Shown: in pieces, positions 27,259 through 39,895 of the stretch
Layout: each line of letters begins with the position of its first letter
Numbering within the stretch: position 1 is the stretch's first letter
Assembly (NCBI GenBank): GCA_030035585.1
Contig: CM057477.1
Span: 59,439,447-59,503,446 of the forward strand
Source of the DNA: Dugong dugon
Taxonomy: Eukaryota; Chordata; Mammalia; Sirenia; Dugongidae
Direction: 5' to 3'
Length of the DNA: 64,000 nucleotides
Made by a program: the position numbers and the translations under genes
Notes under the pieces: generated by a model
The model's database searches: none
What the model was told of the DNA's origin: nothing
What the model saw: only the letters and a program-made list of their open reading frames with translations

Positions 27259-27430
27259 TAAGTAAGTACTTATTTACTTACCTACTTTATTGATTAATTG
27301 ATTGGTTGACTGTTGCCCTTCACTAAAAAAACAAAGGTAGAGACTTTAGTCTATTTTGCTCACTGCTGTACCTTAAGCACAACAGTGTCTGGCTAGGTGA
27401 ATGGATGGAAGGACCGATGGATGGAATGAA
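27259..27430 (-). repeat. L2 LINE, antisense, 3' end
   Basis: Continues the interrupted L2 with tagagactttagtctattttg and ctcactgctgtaccttaagc, the familiar L2 3' end, then a GGAT-rich run. Confidence 0.8.
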
Positions 27431-27449
27431 TAATCTTTTTTGAATGAAT

Positions 27450-28180
27450 AATCTAAAAGTCTTTATTCAACAAGACCTCTCTGCAGCATTTGAAACTATT
27501 GCTATTACTTTCTTCTTGAAACAGTCTCTCCCAATGCTCCACTGACAATACTCTTTGCTGATATTCTATAATACTCACTCTCTGCTGTTCTCCTTCTATC
27601 TGTCCAATTTGAAGGTTGTTTCCCCACACATTCATTCCTTAAATGTTAGTGCTTCCAGGGCTCAGCCTTCAGTTTTTCTTCTAACTATATACATTCCCAT
27701 TGGGGTCTTTCATCCATCCCCATGAATTCAACTAATAGCCAGGCATTAATGACTCCTAAGTATCTAGCTTCAATATCAAAATAGCTCCAGATCCAAATCC
27801 ATATTTGTAGGTCTACTAGACAAACCCACCAGGGAACCTGAGATTCAAAAGGACCACATGTCTGCATGTCTGATGTACAACAAACACACCAACACTGTAC
27901 TGAATTATTTAGTTCCCGCCCCAAATGTAATGCTCCTCCTCTCCATGTTTTCATATTAATTAATGGCATTTCTGTTTACTCAGTTGTCCACAGTAGGATT
28001 CATGAACGTTCTGAACTTCGCACTTTCTCTCACAGCCCCCTACCCTACCCATGTTTTCTCCAGCAATAAGGCCTATTATTCCACCTCTGAAACATTTCTC
28101 ATGTCCATTCAATCCCTGGTTTCACTGTCTACTCTACTCTAGGTCTTTATTGGTTTTCACAGGACTTATTTATCATTATG
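27450..28180 (-). repeat. L2-like LINE fragment, antisense
   Basis: CT-rich sequence with aacaagacctctctgcagca, catccatccccatgaattca and aatccatatttgtaggtcta, resembling antisense L2 coding sequence. Diverged. Confidence 0.5.
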
Positions 28181-28202
28181 ATACAAAACAAACAGGCAAA
28201 AA

Positions 28203-28397
28203 ACCATTGCCATCAAGTCAATTCCGACTCATAGCAACTGTACAGGACAGAGTAAAACTGTCCCATAGGGTTTCCAAAGGCTGCAAATCTTTACAGAAGC
28301 ATACCGCCACAACTTTCTTCCACAGAGCGGCTGGTGGGTTCGAATCACTGAATTTCCAGCTAGCAGCCAAGCAATCACTGCACCACTAGGGCTCCCA
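28203..28397 (-). mobile_element. AfroSINE, full length
   Basis: Retains the middle segment (gctgcaaatctttacagaag) that shorter copies lack, plus a tRNA-like head with a B-box-like ggttcgaatc in reverse. Confidence 0.9.
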
Positions 28398-28756
28398 CTG
28401 GTTAGGCTATACTGCTATAAAATCATTACATCAAAATATTTATTTGCACGTCTGATGTATAACCAGACTTTAAGTTCTTCAGGAGCAGAGAACAGATTGT
28501 ATTCATTTCTGTATGCCTAGATTTCTGCATGCATATAATCATTTGCTAAATAATGAATGCTCAATTAAGGCTTGTTGAATTAAAATGAAAACACTAATAC
28601 AAGATCCTTCCAAGTTTCTCAACAAAGACTATAGTTCAGATTATATTATCAATGGATAAGTAAAGATACAAATCCTTCTAAATCCCCAAGGGAATTTATT
28701 AATTTAGCCGTTGTTATAATGGAGTGAAACCAAGATATGGTATTAGAAAAATCTAA

Positions 28757-28909
28757 AACCCACTGCCGTCAAGTCAATTCCAACTCGCAGTGACCCTACA
28801 GGACAAAGTAGAACTGACCCATAGGGTTTCCAAGGAGCAGCTGGTGGATCCAAACTGCCAGCCTTCTGGTAGGCAGCTGAGCTCTTAACCAGAGCATCAC
28901 CAGGGCTTC
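28757..28909 (-). mobile_element. AfroSINE, short form
   Basis: Lacks the middle segment: ggtttccaaggagcagctgg joins tail to head directly. Ends caccagggcttc. Confidence 0.9.
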
Positions 28910-31439
28910 AGCGTACTAGATGTCCAGATGTATTTGTTACTGTATTATGACAAAGCATACAATTCTCAAAGTATACCAAATTTAGCATGAGAGTATTTTC
29001 TTTAAGATATTCTTAACTAAAAACCAGAAATGATCTTATAACTACAGAACATCACAGAATGAGCACCATTTGGAGAAAATCATTCTAGTTATTTTTATAG
29101 CTTGTTTGAAAAAAAGAAAGGTTTTCTGAATTTTAGCTAACTGTATTTTCCTCGAGTAATAATTTCTCTTTAAAAATAAATACAGTCTAACTGATTACAC
29201 AGCAATTCAAATAGATATGTAGCTCATATGCAACTATTCATTAATTTCTATGACAATCTGGGTCAGAAAAAAATTGGGTACCATTTATCAAGGAAAAATT
29301 ATTGTATGTACATATATACGTTCATGATTTGCTATTATACTAAACAGACACTTCTATTCTTTCATTCAATACTTTTTGCAAAATCAGCAATATTAACTTT
29401 CACCTTTCCTAAGTCAGCATAATTTGGAGATATGTAAGATTTTGTTCATCTGTGAATAGTAGTTTGAAATAATACTTTGAGGAAATTTTAGAAACTCAAA
29501 ATAACAAACAGGCTACACACTGTGCCCCAGAACAATCGACAAAGAATTACACCAATCAATAGACTGTTTCATTCTTAAAGAGAGAGATTTAACAATCAAA
29601 TCTGGTTGTATATATCAGTGTGTAAAGTTCTTACAAAAAGAAAATTCTTTATTAAGCTCAGTCAGATAGATTTAAGCCTCCACCTTAAAAAAACAAGCAT
29701 TATGCATTAACTAGCGCTTCACATAATTAAGGCAAGAAAAGACAACCACCCTTTTTCTTCTCTTAACTAAGTAATACCAATCCCTTTTTCTTTTTCTTTT
29801 TTTTTAAATAAATTCTACTTTAAAATCAGACTGGAAATAATTTATATTTGTTACATGGACCCTCAGTCATTTTACTACGTTTCCTTTCATTATGAGTCAA
29901 AATAAAGGTCAAACAAAATCAAGCAATGCCAGTTACTTTCTTTAGAAAATTAAACACTTTAAAGGTATTCTATAACTTCATATAATTTGTATGACTAGTT
30001 TTCAAATTACAGACCTGAAACACATCAATCAAAGTGGTTTTCTTTAGAAAAATAAAGACCTTTGCTTGTAACTGACTTATCTAGATACTGAGTATCTTCT
30101 CTCAGTTATGTCATAAAAACCTGACATAGCTTCATTTGATCAGAGCTGTCCGTGACAGTTTCTTCCTCCCCGGGTATCTGCCCTTGTTCCGGGGGATGTC
30201 TTCGGGGCACAGAGGGAGCTCACCTGGAATCACAGCCTGTTATCTGAAACACTAGGTGCTCTAATTCAATTGCCATTTAGCTCAGATGTTGATTAAGTTA
30301 AAATGAGTTCTAGTTCTACTTTTTGCAGCACCTGGAATAAAACTTAAAGTGAGCTATATAATCAGAAGATGGTAGTTTTCTAACTCCTTGAGCCTATGAA
30401 TTGATTTCTCCATTCCCCATTTCAAATGGCTCTTCACTACCCCCTTAATAGCCTTCCTTTTCCCTCTCTTCTCGTCTCTATTGCAGTCTCCCCCATCCCT
30501 TCCCTGTAGCCTTCTCTTCCTCTCTCTCTTACAAACACAGACACACAGACACACAGACACACACACACACACAGAGTAGACCTCTCTTTATTCTCTTCCA
30601 TTCATGGCTGCTATTCACTGGCCCCAGCCCTGCTTGTATTCTACGCTGTTTCTTCTACTTTCTTTTGCCTCTTTCTTGACCATTATTTTCCCCTTGCTTC
30701 TTTCTGTTTTTCTGTCCCTGACTACACTTTCCAGCATATATGAGGAAGGGCTATTATTATCATTATTATTAACATCACCAATCAATGAAAATATTGTTTA
30801 TTTGGGTTCTTTGGCTAGCTGCCTGAAAAAATCTCACTGAAGTAACTAGAATCTAATGTTCTACTCTTCTGAGTTCTTCTCACTATTATTAGCTATAAAG
30901 AGGATATTCCAGTACTCCCAAAGATTCTGTGTAGATTTTCAGGTAAGGGAGAAACAAATGCTATTCCATATGCTTCAGGTTGTAAAATCCTGGCCTCCAG
31001 AAAATGGAGATGCTATACATACAGCCACAACAGTTTAGTGTTCACATTCTACCTAGTACTTAAGAAATGAATCTGTACTTTGAGCCAAAGGCAAAACTAC
31101 AAGGGGGGAAAAGGTTTTTTTTCCTTTCATTAAAAAGGAATTAATTTGAATGAGTCAATAAATCTCACTAAGGGTCAGCACTTTTAAATAAACAGTTATA
31201 AGACATAGTGTAGTGTGATTGGCCCCTTAGAAAACACAACAGTTAATTACATAATGAGGAAATTATCCCATATGTACTTAAAAACTATGCCCCATGTATT
31301 ATAAACCACTCATAATAAAAATGCATTAGTTTAAACGACACCACTACAACATTTTTCAATTTTACATAAAATGTTTGCCTTTCAAGTTAATAATTTAAGT
31401 TACAGGTAGATAAAATTTAATTTAGTGTTATACTGAATA
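28910..31439. other. VWA8 intron, mostly unassigned
   Basis: AT-rich intron sequence. Contents: an (AC)n run at 30537-30574; a short CpG-containing patch at 30150-30235 with a consensus-like donor on the minus strand; no exon that fits the VWA8 frame. Confidence 0.5.
30537..30574. repeat. (AC)n microsatellite
   Basis: ACACAG units grade into a pure AC run. Confidence 0.95.
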
Positions 31440-31706
31440 TTCACTTTTTTAAAAGTTTAATATGAAATAATTTCAAACTTACAGGAAAATTGCAAGACAC
31501 AGCAGTACAAAGAACAACTATTTCACTTTCACACAGATTAACATTTTACCACATTTGTTCCTTTCCTCCTACCCTCACACACACACACACAAAATCATTA
31601 GTCTTTTTTTGAACTATTTGAGAGCAAGCTGAACATATAATGCTCCATCATCCCTAAACATTCCAGTATGCATTTCCCCAAAATAAGCATTTTGGCCAAC
31701 ATGCTG
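31440..31706 (-). repeat. Ancient L1M, left part
   Basis: Antisense L1M-type 3' sequence (caaacttacaggaaaattgc, attccagtatgcatttcccc) with a CA run near 31577-31591. Interrupted by the RTE at 31707. Confidence 0.7.
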
Positions 31707-33300
31707 CCATTGTTGTTAGGTGCTTTCAAGTCAGTCCCCACTCACAGCAACCCTATATACAACACAACGGAACACTGCCCAGTCCTGAGCCATTCTCACA
31801 ATCCTTACTATGTTTGAGTCCACTGTTGCAGCCACTGTGTCAATCCATCTCATCGAGGGCCTTCCTCTTTTTCGATGACCCTCTGCCTTACCAAGCATGA
31901 TGTCCTTCTCCAAGGACTAGTCCCTCCTGACAACATGTCCAAAGTACGTGAGACGAAGTCTTGCTATCCTCGCTTCTAAGGAGCACTCGGGCCATACCTC
32001 TTCCAAGACAGATTTGTTCGTTCTTCTGGCAGTCCACAGTATATTCAATATTCTTCACCAGTACTGTAAGTCAATTGTACCAATTCTTGTTCAGTCTTCC
32101 TAATTCATCATCCAGCTTTCACATGCATATGAGGTAACTAAAAACACAATGGCTTGGGTCAGGTGCACCTTAGTCCTCAAAGTGACATCCTTGCTTTTCA
32201 ACACTTTAAAGAGGTCTTTTGCAGCTTTGCCCAATGCAATGTGTCATTTGATTTCTTGACTGCAAAATGAAATCCTTGAAAACTTCAATATTTTCTCCAT
32301 TTATTATGATATTGCTTGTTGGTCCAGTTGTGAAGATTTTTGTTTTCTTTATGTAGAGGTGTAATCCATACTGAAAATTGTAGTCTATGATCTGCATCAG
32401 CATGTGCTTCAACTCCTCTTCACTTTTAACAAGCAAGGTTGTCTCATCTGCATAACACAAGTTGTTAATGAGTCTTCCTCCAATCTTGATGCCCCATTCT
32501 TCTTCATGTAGTCCAGCTTCTTGGATTATTTGCTCAGCGTACAAATTTAATAAGTATGGTGGAAGGATACAACCCCGACACACACCTTTCCTGACTTTAA
32601 ATCACGCGGTATCCCCTTGTTCTGTTCGAATGACTGCCTCTTGATCTATGTATACATTCCGCATGAGCACAATTAAATGTGCTGGAATTCTCATTCCTAG
32701 AAATGTTATCCATAATTTGCTATGATCCACACAGTTGAATGCCTTTACACAGTCAATAAAACACAGGTAAACATCTTTCTGGTATTCTCTGCTTTCAGCC
32801 AGGATCCATCTGACATCAGCAATGATATCCCTTGTTCCATGTCCTCTCCTCAACCTGGCTTGAATGTCTGGCAGTTCCATGTTGCTGTTCTGCTGCAGCC
32901 CCTTTTGAATGATCTTCAGCAAAATTTTACTTGCAGGTGATATTGATATGGTTCAATAATTTCCACACTCAGTTGGATCACCTTTCTTTGGAATAGGCAT
33001 AAATATGGATCTTTTCCAGTTAGTTGGCCAGGTAGCTGTCCTCCAAATTTCTTGGCATAGACAAGTGAGCACTTGCAGTGCTGCATCCATTTGCTGAAAC
33101 ATCTCAGTTGGTATTCCATCAATTCCTGAAGCCTTGTTTTTCCCCAATTCCTTCAGTGCAGCTTGGACGTCTTCCATCAGTACCATCAGTTCCTCATCAC
33201 ATGCTACCTCCTGAAATGATCAAACGTCAACCAATCCGTTTCGGTACAGTGACTCTGTGTATTTCTTCCATCTTCTTTTGATGCTTCCCCTGTCATTCAG
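31707..33300 (-). mobile_element. RTE-type LINE, 5'-truncated
   Basis: The 3' tail at 31707 (ttgttgttaggtgctttcaa) is RTE-like. On the minus strand the reverse transcriptase reads in several frames: KNKASGIDGIPTEMFQQMD (32953-33186, motif 2/A region), YLCFIDCVKAFNCVDHSKL (32602-32922, motif A), GRLINNLCYADETTLLVKSE (32206-32583, motif C with YADE in place of YADD). Frame shifts and stops make it inactive. Same family as 16011-17850. Confidence 0.92.
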
Positions 33301-34274
33301 TAAGTCTCCAAAGCAGGAAATCAACACTGATATAACGCTACTGGATAATCAATAGATTTATTCAAGTATTGTCAACTGTGCCAACAACATCACTTTTTCC
33401 TGTATGGTCCAGGATCCAATCCAGGAACATATAGTGCATTTAGCTATCATATTTCTTCAGTCTTCTTCAACCTAGGACAGTTCTTCAGTTTTCCCCTGAG
33501 AGTTTTAAAGAATGCAGGCCTTTCGATCTAGGTCCATACAATATTTTCTTATAGTCACACTCAAATCATGAATTCTGAGCAGGAATTCTCTCACTATGAC
33601 TCAGAGCTTTTCTCAGTGTAACACTCAGGAGACACACGATGTCGATTTGTCCCATCACCTCATCAAGTTGGTGTTTACTATAAAACCACCAGTTTTCTGT
33701 TTTTCAATCAATTGCATATTGTGTAGAAGACATTCTGAGACTATGCTAACTTCCTGTACTTCATAAACTCACCAGTCTTAATGTCCTTTGATGACTCTCA
33801 CCTAAATTAACCACTACTGATAGCTGCCAACTGGTGATTTTTCTATTTCTATAATTCCTTTTACATTTATCAGTAGGCATTCTACACTAAGGAAGGGCTT
33901 TTCCTTCTCCCCCGTGTATTTATTTATTCATGGGTCCCTATTATATTTAATGTGCTATAATCAATTATTAACATTATTTTTTTGATGCTAAAATTGTTCC
34001 AGATTTGGGACAGTGGGAGCCACTTTGAGCTGGCTCCTCTCTCATTTTGACATGTTAAACTCATTTGTTGAGCATTTCCTTACTTTCTGGTACAAGATGT
34101 TCCAGGCTCATCTTGTACTTTCCCTACCCAAAGCCTTGAATTAATTCTTCTTCCAAGGAATCTTGATTCCTTTCAGGGGAGCATGGTATTTAGAAACCAG
34201 TATCCATTCAGGTAGTGAGTATGATCACTGCTACTGGGGTGTCACTGTTTTTAGGCCCTTTCAGGAGCTAGAAA
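33301..34274 (-). repeat. Ancient L1M, middle part
   Basis: Resumes the L1M after the RTE: ggtccaggatccaatccagg, gacacacgatgtcgatttgt, taaggaagggcttttccttc, acaagatgttccaggctcat. Runs into a CA repeat and an LTR. Confidence 0.75.

Positions 34275-34309
<35 letters not shown>
34275..34309. repeat. (CA)n microsatellite
   Basis: Uninterrupted AC run between the L1M and the LTR. Confidence 0.97.
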
Positions 34310-34310
<1 letters not shown>

Positions 34311-34319
34311 TATAAGTCA

Positions 34320-34907
34320 TGTATTGAATTTTGTCCCCAAAAAATATGTGTCAACTTGGTTAGGCCATGATTGCCAGTATTGTGTAGTTGTCCTCCATTT
34401 TGTGAGTGATGTAATTTTCCTATGTGTTGTAAATCCTAATCTCTGCCTGTGGTTAATGAGGCAAGATTAGATTATGTTACAGAGGACTAAGATGGGATGT
34501 AACACCCTTACTCAGGTCACATCCCTGATCCATATATATTAGGACTTCGTCCCTGATCCAAGGTAAAGGGAGTTTCCTTCGGGTGGGGCCTGCATCACCT
34601 TTTATCTTACAAGAGATAAAAGGAAAGGGAAGTGAGCAGAGAGTTGGGGATCTCACACCACCAAGAGAGCAACATCAGGAGCGGAGAACATCCTTTGGAC
34701 TTGAGGTTTCTGTGTGGAGGAACTCCTAGACAGGTAAGATTGATGACAAGGACCTTCCTCCAGAACGGACAGAGAGAGAAAGCCTTCCCCTGGAGCTGGT
34801 GCCCTGAATTTGGACTTCCAGCCTCCTGGACTGTGACAGAATAAATTTCTCTTTGTTAAAGCCATCCATCTGTGGTACTTCTGTTCTACCACCAGATAAC
34901 TAAGACA
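34320..34907 (+). mobile_element. MaLR-type solo LTR
   Basis: Starts tgtattgaattttgtcccca and ends gataactaagaca, with AATAAA at 34841. Same family as 51001-51484 and 62143-62627. Inserted in the L1M. No exact target duplication is visible. Confidence 0.85.
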
Positions 34908-35120
34908 CTATCTATATGTATCTGCTTATATATATTGAAAAAAACATGAGTTCATACCAGTATCTCCTATTCCAATCCAATACCTCAGGGTTCTTTCTTG
35001 CCATCCCTCTTTCAATGTTTATAAATCCCTTTTCCAATAGTGAGAAACACAGCTCTTACTATCCTTAATATATTCCCTTATTTGCGCAATTGTTTCCTTA
35101 TGTGTTCAATGTAACCAAGA
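34908..35120 (-). repeat. Ancient L1M, right part
   Basis: Continues with gagttcataccagtatctcc and cctcagggttctttcttgcc, consistent with the same old L1M. Confidence 0.6.
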
Positions 35121-35204
35121 TTCCAACCATACCAGCCACCTCTGCGCTCACTCCCCAATCACTACTTCCTCATCACTGGCACTCCAATGCCTCCATGCCT
35201 AGAA

Positions 35205-35345
35205 AAAAAGAGAAAGAAAGGCAAGGGCAGGGAAGAAAGATGACTAAGGGAACTGGGGAGGAGAGATAGGGAAGGGAGAGATGAGAACATGGGAAGGGAA
35301 AGGAAGAGAAAGGAAAACCAAAAAAAGGAAGAAGGGAAAGGAATT
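35205..35345. repeat. Purine-rich low-complexity tract
   Basis: GA-rich run (gggaaggaaaggaag-type units) directly downstream of the VWA8 exon donor at 35356. Confidence 0.9.
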
Positions 35346-35356
35346 CAGATACTCAC

Positions 35357-35461
35357 TTTTAAAACACCTTCCACAGCCGTCCTCCCTTCCTGTCCTAATA
35401 ATATAGTGTGTGGGTAAAGCCGGTGGATTGTATGTTTGATTGACATCATAGGAAAGGAATC
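35357..35461 (-). CDS. VWA8: VWA8 exon, end of AAA+ module 1
   Basis: The 105-bp, phase 0 exon encodes 35 residues from DSFPMMSIKH to AVEGVLK. The acceptor is ttctaaatag and the donor is the consensus gtgagt. The residues continue the lid of the first AAA+ module and lead to the linker. A purine-rich low-complexity tract (35205-35345) lies directly downstream of the donor. The intron after this exon is the longest in the window (12.6 kb) and holds an LTR, L2 copies, an L1 tail and several AfroSINEs. Confidence 0.94.
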
Positions 35462-35599
35462 CTATTTAGAAGCAAAAACATAGAGGAATGAGGAACATCT
35501 AAAATAAAGGAATTTTATCCGAAATGGTCATAGATATTAAAATAGCCTTACAAGTAATAACCAATATGTTTCTGAAATTTTCCAGAAGTCTACAAAAGT

Positions 35600-35960
35600 A
35601 AATGTTCACTCTTTTCTCTTCCTGCTCCACATCTTTCCCCTGGGTAATCTCACCCACTCCCACTTTCCAGCTACTGTCTATGTGATGATGGCTCTCACAT
35701 CTCTGTTTCTAGTTCTGACCTTTCTTGATTTATCAATTACCCATTAGATGTAACTCTTCCATTCAACATCTCTGAAACTGAACACACATCCGTACTCCAT
35801 CCCTAATTACCTTCTCCTCCTCCTTTATTCCTAATCTGAATTAATCTCATCTACATTTACCTAACCTCAAAGTTATAATTACAGAGTTACAAAGTGTTCA
35901 TTAGCCTCAAATCTCTCCCCCAAATCCAACCGCTCTCTAAAAGTCTGTTCACCCTACTTT
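35600..35960 (-). repeat. L2-like fragment, antisense
   Basis: Contains ctgggtaatctcacccactc, gctactgtctatgtgatgat and ctgaaactgaacacacatcc, matching antisense L2 by eye. Confidence 0.6.
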
Positions 35961-35999
35961 AAAGAGACTACTGGCAGGGAAATTTCATTATTAACTATT

Positions 36000-36325
36000 A
36001 GATGATGTCATGGAATTACTGTTAATATTCTCAGGGATATGATAATGGTGTTCTTGTTATGTAAAATAACTTAATTCCTAGAAAATGCATGCTAAAATAT
36101 TGAAGGGTATTGAATGCAATTTACTTTTTTTTTTTAAAATGCAATTTACTTTCAAATGGTTCATAAAAAATATAAGCAGAAAGAAAATGTGGTAATATGT
36201 AACAAGTGGTGACTGGGTGGAGTGATTAGATTATGGGTGTTCATTTTACTATTTTTCAACCTTTTTTTAGATTTGAGGATTATCAAACAAAAAAGTTCTG
36301 AGTAAAAAAAAAAAAAAAAAAAAAG
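36000..36325 (+). repeat. Old L1 3' end with poly-A
   Basis: Sequence like ggtgttcattttactatttt followed by a poly-A run at 36305-36324, consistent with an L1M 3' terminus. Confidence 0.5.
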
Positions 36326-36349
36326 AACAATAAAAACAGCAATAACAAA

Positions 36350-36812
36350 CTGAGCGTCCCTGATAGAGCAGGAGAAAAGTGGGGTGTAGAACTCATATTC
36401 TAGTAAAAAGACCAGCCTTAACAGTCTGACTGAGACTGGAGGGACCCTGGAAGACATGGCCCCCAGACTCTCTGTTAGCCCAGAACTGAAACCATTCCCG
36501 AAGCCAACTCTTCAGACAAAGATTAGACTGGACTATGGGACATAAAATGATGCTCGTGAAGGGAGTGCTTCTTAGCTCAAGTAGATACATGAGACTAAAT
36601 GGGCACCTCCTGTCTGGAGGTCAGATAAGAAGGCAAAAAGGGACAGGAGCTGGTTGAATGGACACAGGAAATCCAAGGTAAAAAGGAGGAGCGTGCTGTC
36701 AGATTATAGGGAGAACAGCTAGGGTCACATAGCAACGTGTGAATAAATTTTTGTATGAGAAACTGACTTGAATTGTAAACTTTCACTTAAAGCACAATTT
36801 AAAAAAAAAGCA
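36350..36812 (+). repeat. L1 3' UTR, sense, 5'-truncated
   Basis: Close to 7200-7660 of the long L1: gatagagcaggagaaaagtg, aactgaaaccattcccgaag, gagactaaatgggcacctcc, ending tgtaaactttcacttaaagc and A-rich. Confidence 0.88.
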
Positions 36813-37009
36813 GCAATAACAAAAAGAATAAAAAGTAAATCTGATGAGGAGAAATGCTGTTCTGGTTGTATAGGGCAGCCTAAACAATGCCTGGGAAACC
36901 CGACTCACTGAGTCACAGGAGAGAAAATAAAAAGCAACAACAGTTTAAAAATAAGTCTTATGCCTAGGTCACTGGTACCCCTACTGCTTGGGATCAGGCT
37001 GTCCTCAAG

Positions 37010-37260
37010 GACATCTCTCACTGACTATTATAACAGATAGCCTCCCATGTGCTCTCCCCGACTGCATACATTCAGGCTCTCCCCATCCCTCCTCACTGCC
37101 AACAGAGGTGTCTTCCTAAAACATATGTCTGGTTGTCTCACACCCCACCTACTTAAAAATGCCTGATGTCCACTTCTGCTACATCACAAAATCCAGACAA
37201 TGTCATTTGCCATGCAAAACACTTCACAATAGGGTTCTAACCTATCTCTGTATCACACAC

Positions 37261-37298
<38 letters not shown>

Positions 37299-37371
37299 TC
37301 TAGGGATACACTTTTTTTATTATTCTCCAAACATACCTTGTCCTTTCAAGATTCAACACCTTTGCACATGC
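37010..37371 (-). repeat. L2 fragment, antisense, left part
   Basis: Resembles antisense L2 (cttcctaaaacatatgtctg, acttcacaatagggttctaa, cctttgcacatgc). Includes a CA run at 37255-37294 and is interrupted by an AfroSINE. Confidence 0.65.
37255..37294. repeat. (CA)n microsatellite
   Basis: CA run with one CG interruption, within L2-like sequence. Confidence 0.96.
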
Positions 37372-37372
37372 G

Positions 37373-37575
37373 GCTGCCCTATTGGCACAGTAGTTAAAGC
37401 ACTCAGCTGCTGTTCAAAATGTCGGCAGTTCGAACCCACCAGCTTCTCCATGGGAGAAAGATGTAGCAGTCTGCTTCCATAAAGATTTACAGCCTAGACA
37501 ACCCTATGGGGCAGTTCTACTCTGTCCTATAGGGTCACTATGAGTGGGACTCAACTACACAGCAACGGGTTGATT
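37373..37575 (+). mobile_element. AfroSINE, full length, sense
   Basis: Order: tRNA-like head with A-box-like tggcacagtagttaaagc and B-box-like ggcagttcgaaccc; middle gatgtagcagtctgcttcca; tail actatgagtgggactcaact. Inserted between the L2 words 'tttgcacatgc' and 'tccctctgcctagaa', which are adjacent in intact L2. Confidence 0.93.
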
Positions 37576-38090
37576 CCCTCTGCCTAGAAGGCCTTTCTGT
37601 CCCTGCAGACCCTACTGTCATGCCTTTCCTGAAATGGTAGTGGACAATGTCTGCACTCTACCAAATCCTCCTGGGTCCATTTTTAATTTTTCTGTGTGCC
37701 CAGTTTTCCCTTCCAACAACCAGGTCCTGCAGGTCTTTTTTAGAAGACTGCCTTGAGCTCCTGAAGCCTGTTTAGGTAACAGGCCAGGAAATAGTGCCTG
37801 GGGATTTATGTTCCCTGGGGTGACCACTAGTCAATGAATGATGAGTACCAGAGTATGAAGGCCCCAGCTCCTCTGCCTCAGGATGGGACAACTCTGAGCA
37901 TAATTTACACTGCAGCATGCTTCCCTGTGACCAGGCTAAAGCCTTTCTTGCCTCTATGAAACGTCTACCTGAGACTGCATGCCTACCTCCCTCACACATC
38001 AAATCTGTAAGCTCTTAAGGACTCAAAACATGTTCTTGGTCTCTGTACAGTTTACTGCACCACACAGCAAATTAATCTCAGGCCTTACAT
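37576..38090 (-). repeat. L2 fragment, antisense, right part
   Basis: Begins tccctctgcctagaaggcct; the rest is strongly diverged. The last part (37640-38090) may be other sequence. Confidence 0.5.
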
Positions 38091-38197
38091 TATTTACAGA
38101 GGAATATGGCAAAGCAAACTGAAATGATGAATCCCCGATGATTAACTTTCAAATTTTCTTGGCCACATTTGGGTATACCAGTCTATTTCATACATAC

Positions 38198-38306
38198 CAA
38201 GATTTGAACTGCAGCTGGTAAACTATCTAAAGGAAAATCTGGAAGTCCAAGAGTAGAAGATTCTTGGGAACAGAGAGTTGTGGCAAAGGACAAAAGTTGA
38301 GAAACT
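38198..38306 (-). CDS. VWA8: VWA8 exon, lid helices of AAA+ module 1
   Basis: The 109-bp exon opens with one base that completes a split AAA (Lys) codon, then encodes 36 residues from VSQLLSFATT to AAVQIL. The acceptor is ccctctag and the donor gtatgta. The residues form part of the helical lid subdomain and include LGLPDFPLDSL. The phase 2 junction with the 50-bp exon works exactly, which is strong support that both are real. An antisense L1 begins about 40 bp upstream of the acceptor (38347-39895), so the insertion lies very near the exon without breaking the splice site. Confidence 0.94.
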
Positions 38307-38346
38307 CTAGAGGGAAAAATGGTATTACATTTTTATTCTAACAGTT

Positions 38347-39895
38347 TTTTTTTTTTTTAAATACTTTTTTTTATTGTGGTGAAAATATAAACAACAAAAC
38401 CGTCACCAATTCAACCATTTTCACATACACAGTTCAGTGACATCGATCACATTCTTCATGCTATACAATCTTTGTCATTATCCTTTTCCAAGTTATTCTA
38501 CCATCATTCACATAAACTCAATGCCCCCAAACCAAAAACTGCCCCTTTCCCCTCCCTTCCACCTCTTAACCACTAATAATCTTTGGTTCATATACATTTG
38601 CTAGTTTCATATAAGTGAGATCATATAGTATTTGTCCTTTCGCAACTGACTTATTTCACTCAGTATGATGTTTTCTAGGTTCATCCACGTGGTGGCATAT
38701 ACCAGGACTTCATTTCTCTTTATGGCTGACTAATATTCCATTATATATATATACCATATTTTGCTTATTCATTAATCTGCTGATGGACATTTCGGTGGTT
38801 TCCACCTTTTGGCTACTGTGAAAAGTGCTGCAGTAACCATTGGTGTACAGGTTTCTGTTTGTGTTCTTGCTTTCACTTCTTCTGGCTATATACCTAGAAC
38901 TGAGATTGCAGGGTCATATGGTAATTCAATGTTCAACTTTCTGAGGAACCATCAAACTGTTCTCCACAATACCATTTTACATTTCCACCACCAATGGATG
39001 AGGATTCCAGCTTCTCCAGAATCTTGCCAACACTATTGTTTTCTGTTCTGTTTTGTTCTGTTTTTTATATCATTGCTACCTCTATTTAATCATTCTAACA
39101 GGGATCAAGTAGTATCTCATTGTGGTTTTGATTTGCATCTTCCTAACAGCTGATGTTGAACATATTTTCATGTGCTTGTTGGTCAGTTAAACATCTTCTT
39201 CGGTGAAAAGTCTGTTCAAGTCCTCTACCCATTTTTTGATAGGTCATTTGTCTTTTTGTTGTAAAGCTGTAGAAGTTTTATACATATTTTGGATATCAGA
39301 CCCTTACTGGATATACAGTTCCCCAAAATTTTCCCCCAATCTGTAGGTTGTGTCTTCACTTTGTTGATAAAATTCTTTGATGAACAAAAGTAATTTTTAT
39401 CAGGCCCCATTTATTTATTTTGTCTTTTGTTGTGCATGCTTTTGGTGCCATATCTGATAATTCATCATTAAAAACTAGGTCCCACAGTCTTGCCTCTAAA
39501 TTTTCTTCTAAGAATTTTATGGTTTTAGTTTTCATATTTAGGTCCTTGATCCATCTGAATGGGTTTTTGTATATGGTGTGAGGCATGGATCTGATTCATT
39601 CTTCTGGATATGGAAATCCAATTTTCTCAGCAGCATTTGTTGAAAAGACTCTTCTTTCCCTACTAAATAGTCTTAGCACCCTTAATGAAAATTAGTTGGC
39701 CACAGATGTATGGATTTATTTCTGGACTCTCAATTCTATACCATTGGTCTATACGTCAGTTATTATACTAGTACCAGGCTGTTTTGATTACTGTAGCTTT
39801 TCTAGTATGTTTTGAAATCAGGAAGTGTGAGTCCTCCTACTTTACCTTTCTTCAAGATTGCGTTAGCTATTTGGGATCACTTGCCCTTCTATTTA
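38347..39895 (-). mobile_element. L1 LINE 3' part, antisense
   Basis: A poly-T start, the L1 3' UTR (attgtggtgaaaatataaac, tatttcactcagtatgatgt), then antisense ORF2 C-terminal sequence (tgatggacatttcggtggtt, gatttgcatcttcctaacag, ggtccttgatccatctgaat). An older, broadly mammalian L1 type. Ends about 40 bp from a VWA8 exon. Confidence 0.88.

Noticed and set aside
34653..34892. 79-codon minus-strand frame
   Set aside because: It is antisense to a MaLR-type LTR and shows no coding motif.
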